Shown: one piece after another, positions 36,343-47,900 of the stretch | Position numbering within the stretch: the first letter of the stretch is position 1 | How the letters are laid out: every line of letters begins with the position of its first letter | NCBI GenBank assembly: GCA_026874595.1 | Contig: CM049318.1 | Coordinates: forward strand, 21,117,456-21,181,455 | DNA: 64,000 nt | DNA from: Sipunculus nudus | Lineage: Eukaryota > Annelida > Sipuncula > Golfingiida > Sipunculidae | Reading direction: 5' to 3' | Notes under the pieces: model-generated | The model's database searches: none | What the model saw: only the letters and a program-made list of their open reading frames with translations | What the model was told of the DNA's origin: nothing | Program-made: the position numbers and the translations under genes

Positions 36343-36476
36343 ACCTTGGCTCTCTCCAGCCCGTCTTGAGTCACCTGTATGTTGACCTTGTTGAACTTTC
36401 AGCAAATTATGCATGCTTGAGGCGAAACATACACTGGGGCAGCCAGGCAGCTTATGGACAGCCACAGTTGATCCAG
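36343..36476 (+). other. Coding-like island between two repeats (possible orphan or captured exon)
   Basis: Bounded by CATGTCAG/ACC on the left and CAG/GTGTCC on the right, it reads LGSLQPVLSHLYVDLVELSA then NYACLRRNIHWGSQ and AYGQPQLIQ without a stop. Its base composition is more balanced than the flanking repeats and its residue content looks protein-like. It starts in phase 2 and ends in phase 0 if these splice sites are right. I do not recognise the protein. It lies 17 bases after C5 and 57 bases before A4. Confidence 0.25.
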
Positions 36477-36532
36477 GTGTCCAACCCAACTCATCTAGTA
36501 GTTTTGACCAACAACATAACAATAAACAATAA

Positions 36533-38174
36533 ACTAGAATACGGGTAGTCGACAAGCGACTACTTGTATCCGCCTAAATCAGAGTGGAACGGGTGAAGTG
36601 TTGCATATCAGCATGGATGTCTGCAGCCAAATTGTGTATGTAGGTTGCGCTACCTACCAAAAAATCCAGAAAGCCGTCCAAGTTGTATACATATGCAAAA
36701 TTTAAGGCAGATAAGTCAAACCACTATATTGTATATGAGTGATTTTTGCCCTTGGCAGACAAACAGATGGACGCTGTGCAAAAAAGGGTTGCAGGTTGCG
36801 CCACCAGTTTAGCGTATGATAAAGAGCTTTGTGAGAACTATACACATGCAAAATTTTGGCCCAATTGGTCAAACGGTTCCCTAGATATGAGCTTGGATGT
36901 CTGCAGCGTAAACTTGATTGTAGGTGGCGCCACCTGTCATAAAATCAGAAAAGCTATCCAGGATGTATAAGCATGCAGAATTTCAGGTGAATTAGTCAAA
37001 CCACTGCAGAGATATGAGTGATTTTAACCCAAGGCAGACGAACAGCTGGACACTGTGCAAACATGGTTGCAGGTGGCGCCACCATTTTTTGTGTATGTTA
37101 TAAAGCTCTCCAAGGGCTACATTTGTGCAAAAAAATTTTCCTGATCAATCAAACGGTTCCTGAGATATGAGCTTGGATGTCTGCAGCATAAACATGAATG
37201 TAGGTGGCGCCACCTGTCATAAAATCAGAAAAGCTATCCAGGATGTATAAGCATGCCAAATTTCAGGTGAATTAGTCAAGTCACTGCAGAGATATGAGTG
37301 ATTTTAACCCAAGGCAGACAAACAGATGGACACTGTACAAACATGGTTGCAGGTAGCGGCACCATTTTTGGTGTATGTTATAAAGCTCTCCAAGGGCTAC
37401 ATTTGTGCAAAAGAATTTTCCTGATCGGTCAAACGGTTCCCGAGATATGAGCTTGGATGTCTGCAGCGTAAACGTGAATGTAGGTGGCGCCACCTGTCAT
37501 AAAATCAGATAAGCTATCCAGGATGTATACGCATGCCAAATTTCAGGTGAATTAGTCAAGTCACTGCAGAGATATGAGTGATTTTAACCCAAGGCAGACG
37601 AACAGATGGACACTGTGCAAACATGGTTGCAGGTGGTGCCACCATTTTTGGTGTATGTTATAAAGCTCTCCAAGGGTTACATTTGTGCAAAAGAATTTTC
37701 CTGATCGGTCAAACGGTTCCCGAGATATGAGCTTGGATGTCTGCAGCCTCAACGTGAATGTAGGTGGCGCCACCTGTCATAAAATCAGAAAAGCTATCCA
37801 GGATGTTTGCGCATGCCGAATTTCAGGTGAATTAGTCAAGTCACTGCAGAGATATGAGTGATTTTAACCCAAGGCAGACGAACAGATGGACACTGTGCAA
37901 ACATGGTTGCAGGTGGCGCCACCATTTTTGGTGTATGTTATAAAGCTCTCCGAGGGCTACATTTGTGCAAAAAAATTTTCCTGATCGGTCAAACGGTTCC
38001 CGAGATATGTGGGTTTATGTGTGGAAACAGACGCACAAACGGACGCAGAGCGCAGAGGAAAGGTCAGAGGTCAAAACAAAATCGGGGCGCAGCAGTTCAC
38101 ATGTGACCCGAACATAATCCCGGGTTTCGGAAAATTCCGCCCAGCGGTTACGGAGGAGTTCTCCGGACACCTAC

Positions 38175-38232
<58 letters not shown>

Positions 38233-38278
38233 CCAGCTGAAAACATAGTATCCGCAAAACTCTGTTTTGGTGGATACA
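36533..38278 (-). mobile_element. Family A HINE-like repeat, copy A4 (1.75 kb), inverted
   Basis: On the minus strand it starts TGTATCCACCAAAACAGAG at 38278 and ends CTAGT at 36533. Its 3' hairpin and the inverted repeat GGCGGATACA lie at about 36540-36575. The 280-bp units show the palindrome at 36923, 37072, 37203, 37483, 37763 and 37912. Its 5' part carries an expanded CGG triplet tract. Flanks rejoin as TTAAT/TTATTG on the minus strand, again between two T residues. Confidence 0.85.
38174..38231. repeat. (CGG)18 triplet tract inside A4
   Basis: Eighteen uninterrupted CGG units; sister copies A1 and A3 carry only about four at the same place. Confidence 0.95.
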
Positions 38279-39308
38279 ATTAATAAATTTTTATTGGTTT
38301 TTAATAACAAATTATAGAAAAATAGAAAAGGAATTTGTTAGTGTATAATAACAGGAAATTAACTTGCAGTTACTGATGATATAAGAATCTTGTATTGATG
38401 GATAGAATGTCACATATTCCAAATAACACCATGCAGTCACCTATGGTATTTTTCAAGTTCAATTTTAATGATAAAAAAGTAAATCATGTTATTCATTATT
38501 AATCATTAGGGATCATATGAAGGATATTAATGATAGACAAAGATGCAGTTGAATATATTTATCTAGATTTCTACTGTGTCTAGTGTGTAGATTGATGTGA
38601 AAGTAGTCCAAAGTGAATATATTACATTTATTTTTTTTAATATAAATAAAAGCCATAAAACCAGGTACTTATGATCATTATTTAAATGTGTGAATTTGGT
38701 ATATTCTGGATTCTCAACATCATTGTTTGGTGAAAACTGAATAAATACCAGACATGGTGCAAATATTTTGCAATTGTATTTAAATACGAATATGAATATG
38801 TACTCCATTATAAATTCTTTTGCATAAAGAATGGGAATTCAGGTAAAAATGAAAGTATATGAATACCAGTGAAAATACTTTCAAAATGTATTCATGAATG
38901 CATTCATGAATATATTCTTTAATATTATTTTAATAATCAATTCAGTTATATTTCATTTTAAAAAATCATACGATTCTCTTATTATTTTTAATAAAAATTA
39001 TATTTGGGACAATATTTGTAATTTTTTTAATAAATAGTTAAACTCTTATATTATTTGTTCTGCTTATAAGTTATATTGCCAAGTCAAAAACTGTGTGACA
39101 AAAGTTCTCCATTTGTTAATAAAATAAATGAAATCAATCCTCTTCTCTGTCTCCAAAGGTACTATCAAAATCATACATAAGCTAAACAACAACAACTCAT
39201 ATTACAGCTTATATTTATTACCACACAAAACCAGCATGTGCCTCATTTCAAATTTATATTTTTTATCATATATAACAGCTGAGCACCGTGACCCATAGGT
39301 CCCTTGTT
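38279..39308 (+). mobile_element. Family C repeat, 3' part (copy C6)
   Basis: From about 38520 the sequence aligns with the last part of C7 (shared AATACCAGACATGGTG and GAATATGTACTCCAT) and ends CAGCTGAGCACCGTGACCCA then TAGGTCCCTTGTT. No 5' head is present; the copy is truncated on the left, next to A4. Confidence 0.65.
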
Positions 39309-41739
39309 TCTAATTTTTATGTGCTTGTTATATGATGGAAGTATGATGGTGTACCTACCATCCGTCCGTCTGTCAATCTGTCTTTTGTGCCAACTGTCTG
39401 TCCATCCATCCCTTAACTTTAAGTGTCTCCATGATAACTTTCAGGGGCTTTGATTGATTTTCACAAAACTCACCATAACTACTTTCCAACAGATTATCTC
39501 ACCTGAGTTTGTTAATGGGCAACATCAATGCATATTTTATAATATTTTAAGGTCACGGGTCACTAGGCTACTTTGTGGTTTCACTACGGTTACTTATGAA
39601 GAATATGAAGGATTTGATAAAACCCAACTAAAATTTTAATCAATAAAATATCTGGCCTAAGTTTGAATTCAGCCAAATCTATGCATTTTTCGTGAGGTCA
39701 GAGGTCACCGCTTTTTGGAGGCACCTTCGTTACTTACCAAAAATCCTATTGATTTTCAAGAAACTCATTATTTACCAATAGAGTTTCACACCTGAATTAC
39801 CTTCTCATCAAATTTCACACATTTAATGAGGTCAGAGGTCACCAGATACATGTTTTTGCGTATTATGCACATTTGTGGTGCTCTTGATTAGTCAAGTTTT
39901 GGCAAATGATAAAATTTAGGGCAAGTAACATACAAAGGAAGGTTTTTCACAGTAATTTTTGTTACCCCCAGAAGCGAGTGTATTATCAGGGCCAAGATTA
40001 TTGTGTGGTTTCATGATAGAAATCAAGATATTCGTAAATCACATGTTTTATTGCAGTGAGTAAGGATTGCATGATCAGTGACAGTGCCAGTTATTAGTCA
40101 CATGGTCAGGAGATGACTCTTTAACACAAATGTTATGCTGATGTGCTGAATTTGTTTGTCATGGCAGTTCAAATGTTTTTACTTCTTTAATCTTTGTGAT
40201 CAGTGAATTTTGACCAAAGCAGCTTTGATCACAAGCTACAGTGCATGATACTGCTTAAATAATTATCATACAGTGGAACATTTATAGACACACTATAGAG
40301 CTGTATATGTATATCATGTGCAGAGAAATCTGATACAAGCAAATCAAATGATGCCATGATTTTCAGTTTTCATATAAAGCATTAAGGGTGCCTATGCTGG
40401 TACAGGATATCTATTAACTAAAGATAAACCTTTGAACCTTTCATAAAAATTGACCAGAAATCAATAATCCCAATGCACACATGATGTTCATTTTATTTAT
40501 AACCATGCATTTATAACATGTAGGGGCACACCAAAATAATCCAAACACAATTCAAAATTATATCTGCTAGCAAGTCAGGGGAACAGGAATTTTTCACTAG
40601 GTCATTTTGCAACTAATGACCTTCCAGCTTCTGCACATATGTAATAAACCACCTTAGATAATATTTTTTTTTAAGTTTGTCAACCATGTTTACTTATACC
40701 TTATATATAATTAAGCCCATACATCTGTCACGGAGATGTTACATTACTACCTTTTGCTATACAAAGGTTACAAAGCATATTACAAAGGCCTACAGGTCTT
40801 TACGATCATCAGTAAACATTCATGTCATTGTCATGATGTTGTTAAAAACTCTTATATAAATCATGGATAAATTAATCAATTACCATTTATAGATAGATTC
40901 AGTTTCATGACTGTACTCAAAGCTTTCATATATTGGTAGCCCATGCATGGCAGGATATTAATGCAGAATTAGAACACAATCAATTGGGATTAAATTTTAT
41001 GACATTTAAACAGTATCTGATTATTCATGACTTTCTAAGTGCTCAAGTTTTACTTTTAGAATGTCATGACATTTGAATGATTTTCTAGTCTTATGAATCA
41101 TCAAATGGAAAATGAACTGTACTTTTATGTTTATGGGGTAGTAGACAAAAGGCTTGCTCACACATGACTAATATCACCCAAATTTGTCCTGATGTCAGCC
41201 TCATGTGTCCCACTGTACCCTGATGTGTCACCCAGATTCTCAACATTTCTGTATTTGTTCCAAAATAAATATCCTGGCTCTCTGATCTTTTTTCCCTACC
41301 TGATTTCGTCTGAATTTGTCCTGGTGTTACCGTGATGTTACTCTGATGTTTAACCAATATCAAAGAGATCTGAAAATGAAAAAGTCATGAATTTTTTAAT
41401 TTTAAATTCAGTATTTAAAAAGTCATGATCTTTTAGGAATTACTGAAACTCAGGTTGAAGTCATTAAAAATCATTTGCAGGCTATATAGAAATGTCTCTC
41501 ATACATGCTTTTACTTTTGTTGGTAAATTTGTAATAATTTGATAACCACATTTTCCACTACTATACCCTAAGTCATTGTGGAAATAGGTCATGCATTTCT
41601 GTTTTAGGTCATGAAAATGTCCTGAATGGTCATGAAAAACTGATGTACTGGATGTTTAGGAACATGCCTTAACATTTCTTTTATTAAAGCATTACTTATT
41701 GTAGTTTACCTGCTCATCCCTTCTCTGTTATAATTACAG
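39309..41739. other. Upstream region of progranulin, non-coding
   Basis: A fragment of GTCCGTCTGTC-type repeat occupies about 39340-39870. The remainder is AT-rich without recognisable elements. A leader exon of progranulin must lie somewhere upstream because the first coding exon is preceded by a good acceptor (TATAATTACAG at 41739); I could not locate it. Confidence 0.5.
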
Positions 41740-41942
41740 TTATGAAATCTACAAGTGTATTAGTACTGCTGTGCAGCCTCCTTGGTTGCTATGGAGATGA
41801 CACGCTCTTCTTCCAACCATCATCAGGGAAAACAACTCAGATGTTGCAAGATGTGATATGTCCAGATCAAACCACATGTCCGGATGGACAGACGTGCTGT
41901 GAACTTGCATCCGGACAATATGGCTGCTGCCCATATCCAATG
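41740..41942 (+). CDS. GRN: Progranulin exon 1 (coding): signal peptide and first half of granulin 1
   Basis: Acceptor TTACAG, two leader bases, ATG at 41742, donor GTATGT. Encodes 67 residues: signal peptide, a short acidic-polar spacer, then VICPDQTTCPDGQTCC and QYGCCPYPM. It ends after a whole codon, so the module is completed by AVCC in exon 2. Confidence 0.9.
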
Positions 41943-44900
41943 GTATGTGTATTAAGCTTGATGTGGGATAGATCTTTTTGACAGGGACTTTTCAGATTAG
42001 GACATTCTGGACTAGACATATCTGATAACCTTTTTGCATGGGAAGACATTTTGGTCCGGTCATTATTATAGGGTTCCATAAACAACACTGCACACTTATA
42101 TCACCGTCCAGTTGTTTAGGTGCTTTTATTCACAGATAGCTGATTTCTCAGATAGAAGAATTCTTTAATCCAGATGTAATTTACTTTCAAGTTTATTCAA
42201 TCAAAGTTAACAATAACAAATGTCCAAAATATATATGTTGATAGTTTTCCCTATTTTCCACTTAACTGATTCTGTTCTCTCTGTCTCTCTCTCTGTTAAT
42301 TCCTGTCTGTATTCCTGTCTCTTCTCTCTCTCCTAGCTCTCTAACTCTTTGACTCTCTTCTCTTTAGCTCTGACCTTCACTGTCTGGTTCAGTAGCCAGT
42401 ATCTCTATTTAAACATTTTACCCAAAATAATAATTGCAATTAAGGAATTTCTTACAGCATTAATACAAGACATATTGTGTAATACATTCAACACCTTTCT
42501 TGCCCTCCTGTGAACACCTAAGTCTAAACTGTTAATTAATTACTTTATCTGTGCCTGTCACTTTAAGAGTAAACCCAGTCAAATGTATGAACATGCTTAT
42601 TAATGAATTCTCTGTGAACACTAATCAAAAGGCTGGCAGTTAAATAATAAACTGAAATGTAATTAGAGAGTTACCCTGCACAGAAGTCTACTAAATACCT
42701 GTTTCATTCCATAGGACTGATCACCTTATAATATCTAATGAAAATTGGTAAAATATAATGATTTGAATTATCATAAAATTATCACACTGGTGATAGTTGC
42801 CCTTCCATCAAGAAATTGACTCTCCTGAGTCAAAACAAACAAACAAAAATAAACAATATTGTTAGAATTACACAATATAAATTACCTTAGCTGTCATTAA
42901 TTTAAACTTACATCACATGGAAACACTTGAATTTGATATAATAGGATTAATGTAAAAACAAGTATAATCATCCTCATCAACATAGTAAATATGCTACATA
43001 CAATCAAAGTGAATATTCTGACATAGTAAAATGAACAAAAACTAAAATAACAAAGTATGAGAACATGCCATTGCCCCTTTCATTTGTTAAGTGATGCATA
43101 CATTTAGCTCGTGAGATGAAGTGCATAATTGACATGATTCTAATTTTGTGAAACGATGGACCTGCCAGAGATTTTGCCTTTTATCTAATAATTTAGTCCT
43201 AACTGTTGGATCCTTAATTTTGATAAAAAAAATGACATATGAATATAGATAAAAGACAAATTCAAGGCAGTGATCACTTTGAATGAAATGAAATAAGTGA
43301 GCTAAATAATATGCATCCAGAATTTGTGAAAGTACAAGCTGAAGCAAAGTAGTAGCACCAAGTGCAATTTAATTAAGCAAATATACGTTAATTTTCTACT
43401 CAGACAAGTCTTCATCATTGTGTTAATTAGTTTTTATACTTCATTACTACCAATAACCATGTAAACCTATCCATTTTCTTTTCTCAATTTTGTGCCAAAA
43501 GGCATAAGTCTTTACAAGTCAGTATATACATTTTCTATACATGTATATTGTAATAAACACACTGGACTATTATTGCAAAAATAAGACATGATATATACTA
43601 TGGTATATATTTTAAATAGATGGTATATACTATCGCCTATTATACTAGGGATTTACTCTCCGTCATCACTGTTTACAATATACATGCAAAAGGTACATTC
43701 ATTTGTTTCTGCTTTACAGATATTACAAAAATTGTTTCTTATGGATCTACCGCACATTTCACAATGTTGGACCCTTTTTTTACACTTTTCCATTTTACAC
43801 TTTCTTTGCCTATTAAAATTCTGTCTTTGGTAGTGACCTCTTCCTCCCTGAACTGATATATTATTGACCTGAGGTGCTAGTAGCTGATCTAACTGTCTTA
43901 TGGTTTTAATATGGGATTTCAATTTTTTGGTAAGTTCATTTATCAACCCTTCTTGAATGTCAGCATTTCTTTCTAATTGATTGTTGTAGTGTTTTGATCT
44001 GTCCAATTCTCTTTCCAAAACAACCAATCTATCATTTAGTTTCCCTGTTTCCTGGACTAACTCTTTATTTGCTAATTCAAGTGACTGAATTTTGACCTGT
44101 TCATCTTCCACAGATGCAGTATTTACTGAAACTGATGAAACTTTCTTAACTCTTTTCTTCAGCTTGATGCGCAAAGCATCATTTTCAAAATTGACGACAG
44201 TTTTCAAATTTAAAGTTTGATAAAGTTCCTTGTTTGAAATATCCATAAAGGGTAGTTGACTGGGAGCTGCAAAACTTCTTTCAGAATGAACGTCTCCAGG
44301 AACACATTTTGTTATATCATCATCTTCTCTTGCACTTTGCTGTTGTGTAAAACAGCAGCAGGCGAAGTGGTTCAGTTGATGGCATTTGTGGCATCTTTTT
44401 CCTTTAGCTGGACAGTGACATTGATGGGCTCTGCTGTATGTAAATCCACACTTGTAGCAGAGCCCTCTTTTTTGGAACCAAATCATGCATAGGAGTGGCA
44501 TCTTTTAGCTGGGGAATTAGTCCAAATTTGATCTGGGGGAATTAGTCAAATTAATGTTAACTTGGCGTAGTGTGAGATGTACCGAATAGTAGATGGAACG
44601 CAAGCCGGATTCTCCCCAACTATCACCGTCCAGTTGTTTACGTGCTTTTATTCACAGATTGCTGATTTCTCAGATAGAAGAATTCTTTAATCCAGATGTA
44701 ATTTACTTTCAAGTTTATTCAATCAAAGTTAACAATAACAAATGTCCAAAATATATATGTTGATAGTTTTCCCTATTTTCCACTTAACTGATTCTGTTCT
44801 CTCTGTCTCTCTCTCTGTTAATTCCTGTCTGTATTCCTGTCTCTTCTCTCTCTCCTAGCTCTCTAACTCTTTGACTCTCTTCTCTTTAGCTCTGACCTTC

Positions 44901-47900
44901 ACTGTCTGGTTCAGTAGCCAGTATCTCTATTTAAACATTTTACCCAAAATAATAATTGCAATTAAGGAATTTCTTACAGCATTAATACAAGACATATTGT
45001 GTAATACATTCAACACCTTTCTTGCCCTCCTGTGAACACCTAAGTCTAAACTGTTAATTAATTACTTTATCTGTGCCTGTCACTTTAAGAGTAAACCCAG
45101 TCAAATGTATGAACATGCTTATTAATGAATTCTCTGTGAACACTAATCAAAGGGCTGGCAGTTAAATAATAAACTGAAATGTAATTAGAGAGTTACCCTG
45201 CACAGAAGTCTACTAAATACCTGTTTCATTCCATAGGACTGATCACCTTATAATATCTAATGAAAATTGGTAAAATATAATGATTTGAATTATCATAAAA
45301 TTATCACACTGGTGATACTTACAGGCAGTCTATTTATTTATAAACATAACTCTTTAAACCTGTGCTAGACAATTTAATATATGTTTTGTTTTGACCCTTA
45401 TGTTTGTTTTGTTTCTTAGATTTATATCTGTTTGGCAACATGGAGAAGATAAGTGGAGACCAAATCAAACATATTTGCATAATTTGTTAAATTGATGCCT
45501 ATTTATATGTTTTCAGTGTTGCTATGGCAGTTAATATTCAGGTCCAAGTCAGTTGATTCCTATTGGGTCCCTTAGTAATAAGTTACCTACCCATTTCAGT
45601 CCTATAAATTTTTGTTTCCAACCCTTACAAAAAGGTCCTGTTTGTGGGGAACATAAGTGTCCGCCCAGCCTAAATATGTGGTTATAGTGTAATAATTTTG
45701 AATCAAACTGACATAGTCATCATGCTCACACCATAGATCTCATGAAGGACTAGGTCAAGCTGGAATATGGATGACCTTCATGCATTTTTAGCTCAGATGA
45801 CTATAAGTCCGTCCGACCGTCTGTCCGTTAAACTGGCACGTTTTGAAACCGTTGGACCTACGAATCTGAAATTCGGCATACCTTTAGATGTCCCCAAAAT
45901 CTCCTACCATACCAAAAATTGGGTCGCTAGGACTTTTTCCTTCGAATTATTAAGGAGAAACCTCCGTTTTCCATTAAAAACCCATTGTTACACTTCAAGA
46001 CTGCCTAATATCAAAACCACTGACCTGATATTGATCACTTTTCATATATATTCCTCTATATATTTCCTATGTACATACCAGAAATTAGTTCAGTATTTTT
46101 TTAATTCTTTAAGTATTCGGCCTGAACATAATTCACTTTGTAAAAATTCAGAAAATATATTTTCTCCCTTAACTTGAGAATTGCTGAAGCTAGAAACTTT
46201 TTTTCAGGTATTTAACTATATTTAATCAAGATTCAATTGTATACCCAAAATTAGATCTGAATTTTTCAAATTTTATAAGTTATTAGCATAAATATATTAA
46301 TGATAGACAAAGATGCAGTTGATAATATTAATCTTAATTTCAAGGTCTTTTCCAAGTGTTTTAGCTTGTTAATTTACATTTATTTCAAATTAAAAAAAAA
46401 ATTTAAATATGTCAACATTTTAAAATTTTACTCAGACAAGCACCGAATAAAGATGTCAATATGTTTCACTAATGACATTTAGACACGTGGCTGTAACAGT
46501 TGGCACAAGACTATGTAAATAATCAAAATTTATATTACTGGTTCCTATATTTCAGTTAATTAAATTAAACTTGCCCATCTATATGTTTCTCCTTGTAAAA
46601 TTTATAGGGTGTTCTGTCAGCTTCACCTATCAACCAGATTTGTCATTTTATATAAAAATTTATGTAAGATCGTTATGTTAATATATTTAGATGATATGGA
46701 TGGTCAAGATTTTTCTTAGTTCTAAATGGACTGTATTTTTTATGCTGGTGTTAGGTCAGTATTATAATATTCTGTAGCTTAAATCCAAGTATCTGGTTGG
46801 TTAGTCAGGTTTAGGAACATGTACTTAAGGGCTTTACAGGCCTCTGACAGACAGGCACTTTTAGACATCGCAGGACTCTGTTCTGTTTTTATTTAGATTC
46901 ATAATGCCTCATTTTATTAGATTAGAAACTTTTTAAAGGAAGATCTTATGATCATTTTTGTAGTTAGAGTTTCAACCTTCAATATTTCGGATGCATATTT
47001 TAATTGGTGAACTTAGAAGAAAATAAACTTTATTATTAACATATAGATGGACTTTATCATGATTGGTGAGAAAAAATGAACACAAAAACATGGATGTATA
47101 TATATAAAATCTACATGGAGCTTATTCCCCCATTTTCCTGGATGCCCAAAACTGAATAAATACCAGACATGGTGAAGTACTTTGCAAATGTATTTGAATG
47201 CAAATATGAATATGTACTCCATAATTTCATGCATAAGGATAGGAATACAGGTAAAAATGAAAGTATTTGAACACAAATGCATTCATGAATATATTCTATA
47301 ATATTAATTTTAATAATCATTTATTTCAATAATATTATTAAAAAATCTTTGCTGAAAAAAAGATGATACTGTTATTTTTAATTTAAATTATATTTGACAC
47401 AATATTTGTTATTAATTTTTAGTAAATAGTTCAACTTTTCAAATTATTCTGCTGCAGTGTAGGTAGAGTTTTATGCCCAAGTCAAAACCTGCATGATAAT
47501 AGCACACCATTTCCAACTGCAAATAATATAAATACATCAATCCTCTTCCTGTCTCAATGGTTATTATCAAAATCTTACATAACTTGAGTTAAACACTGTC
47601 AAATCATAATAGAGCTTATATTACCACAGAAAACAAGTGCAAGATGTAATCATGACATAGTCGCCAGCGGTTGCCAAGAACCGTGACCTTCACCTTGGAC
47701 CGATCATGGCCAAAAAAAATAGGCTTGTACGGGTACCGATTTTACACTTTTCCTGTAAGTTTCAGATCAATTGCTGCTAAATTGCGACCTGTAGTGTGCG
47801 GACAAACAGACAAACAAACAAACAAACAAACAGACACGACGATTAGCCTATAGTCGCCAGACCTAGGCTGGCGACTATAACAAGCCTTTGCCTACCTCCT

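Larger units (their letters stand above)
42099..45316 (-). mobile_element. Young LTR-type retroelement in intron 1, antisense
   Basis: Two direct repeats of exactly 696 bp (42099-42794 and 44621-45316) differ at only three positions, with no indels, and flank an internal region of 1826 bp. ACTTA occurs immediately outside both ends (42094-42098 and 45317-45321), a target-site duplication of 4-5 bases. The one long reading frame lies on the minus strand and has a gag-type zinc knuckle. No protease, RT or integrase is present, so the element is non-autonomous. The repeat ends read TATCACC and GGTGAT, not the usual TG and CA. Near-identity of the repeats implies a very recent insertion, possibly polymorphic. 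Confidence 0.85.

Noticed and set aside
38009-38310. Poly-Gly and poly-Pro open frames
   Set aside because: They arise from the CGG triplet tract inside family A copy A4 and have no host-gene context.
41091-41363. Minus-strand 90-codon frame upstream of progranulin
   Set aside because: No domain or splice context; looks like degenerate repetitive sequence.
41749-42088. Minus-strand open frames opposite progranulin exons (also at 48677, 50437, 53768, 55575, 60014, 61460, 62121)
   Set aside because: They are antisense shadows of the cysteine-rich exons, whose sense strand carries conserved splice sites and motifs.
42099-45316. Segmental duplication as an explanation of the two 696-bp repeats
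   Set aside because: The ACTTA duplication at the outer borders and the gag-like frame between the repeats fit a transposition event better.
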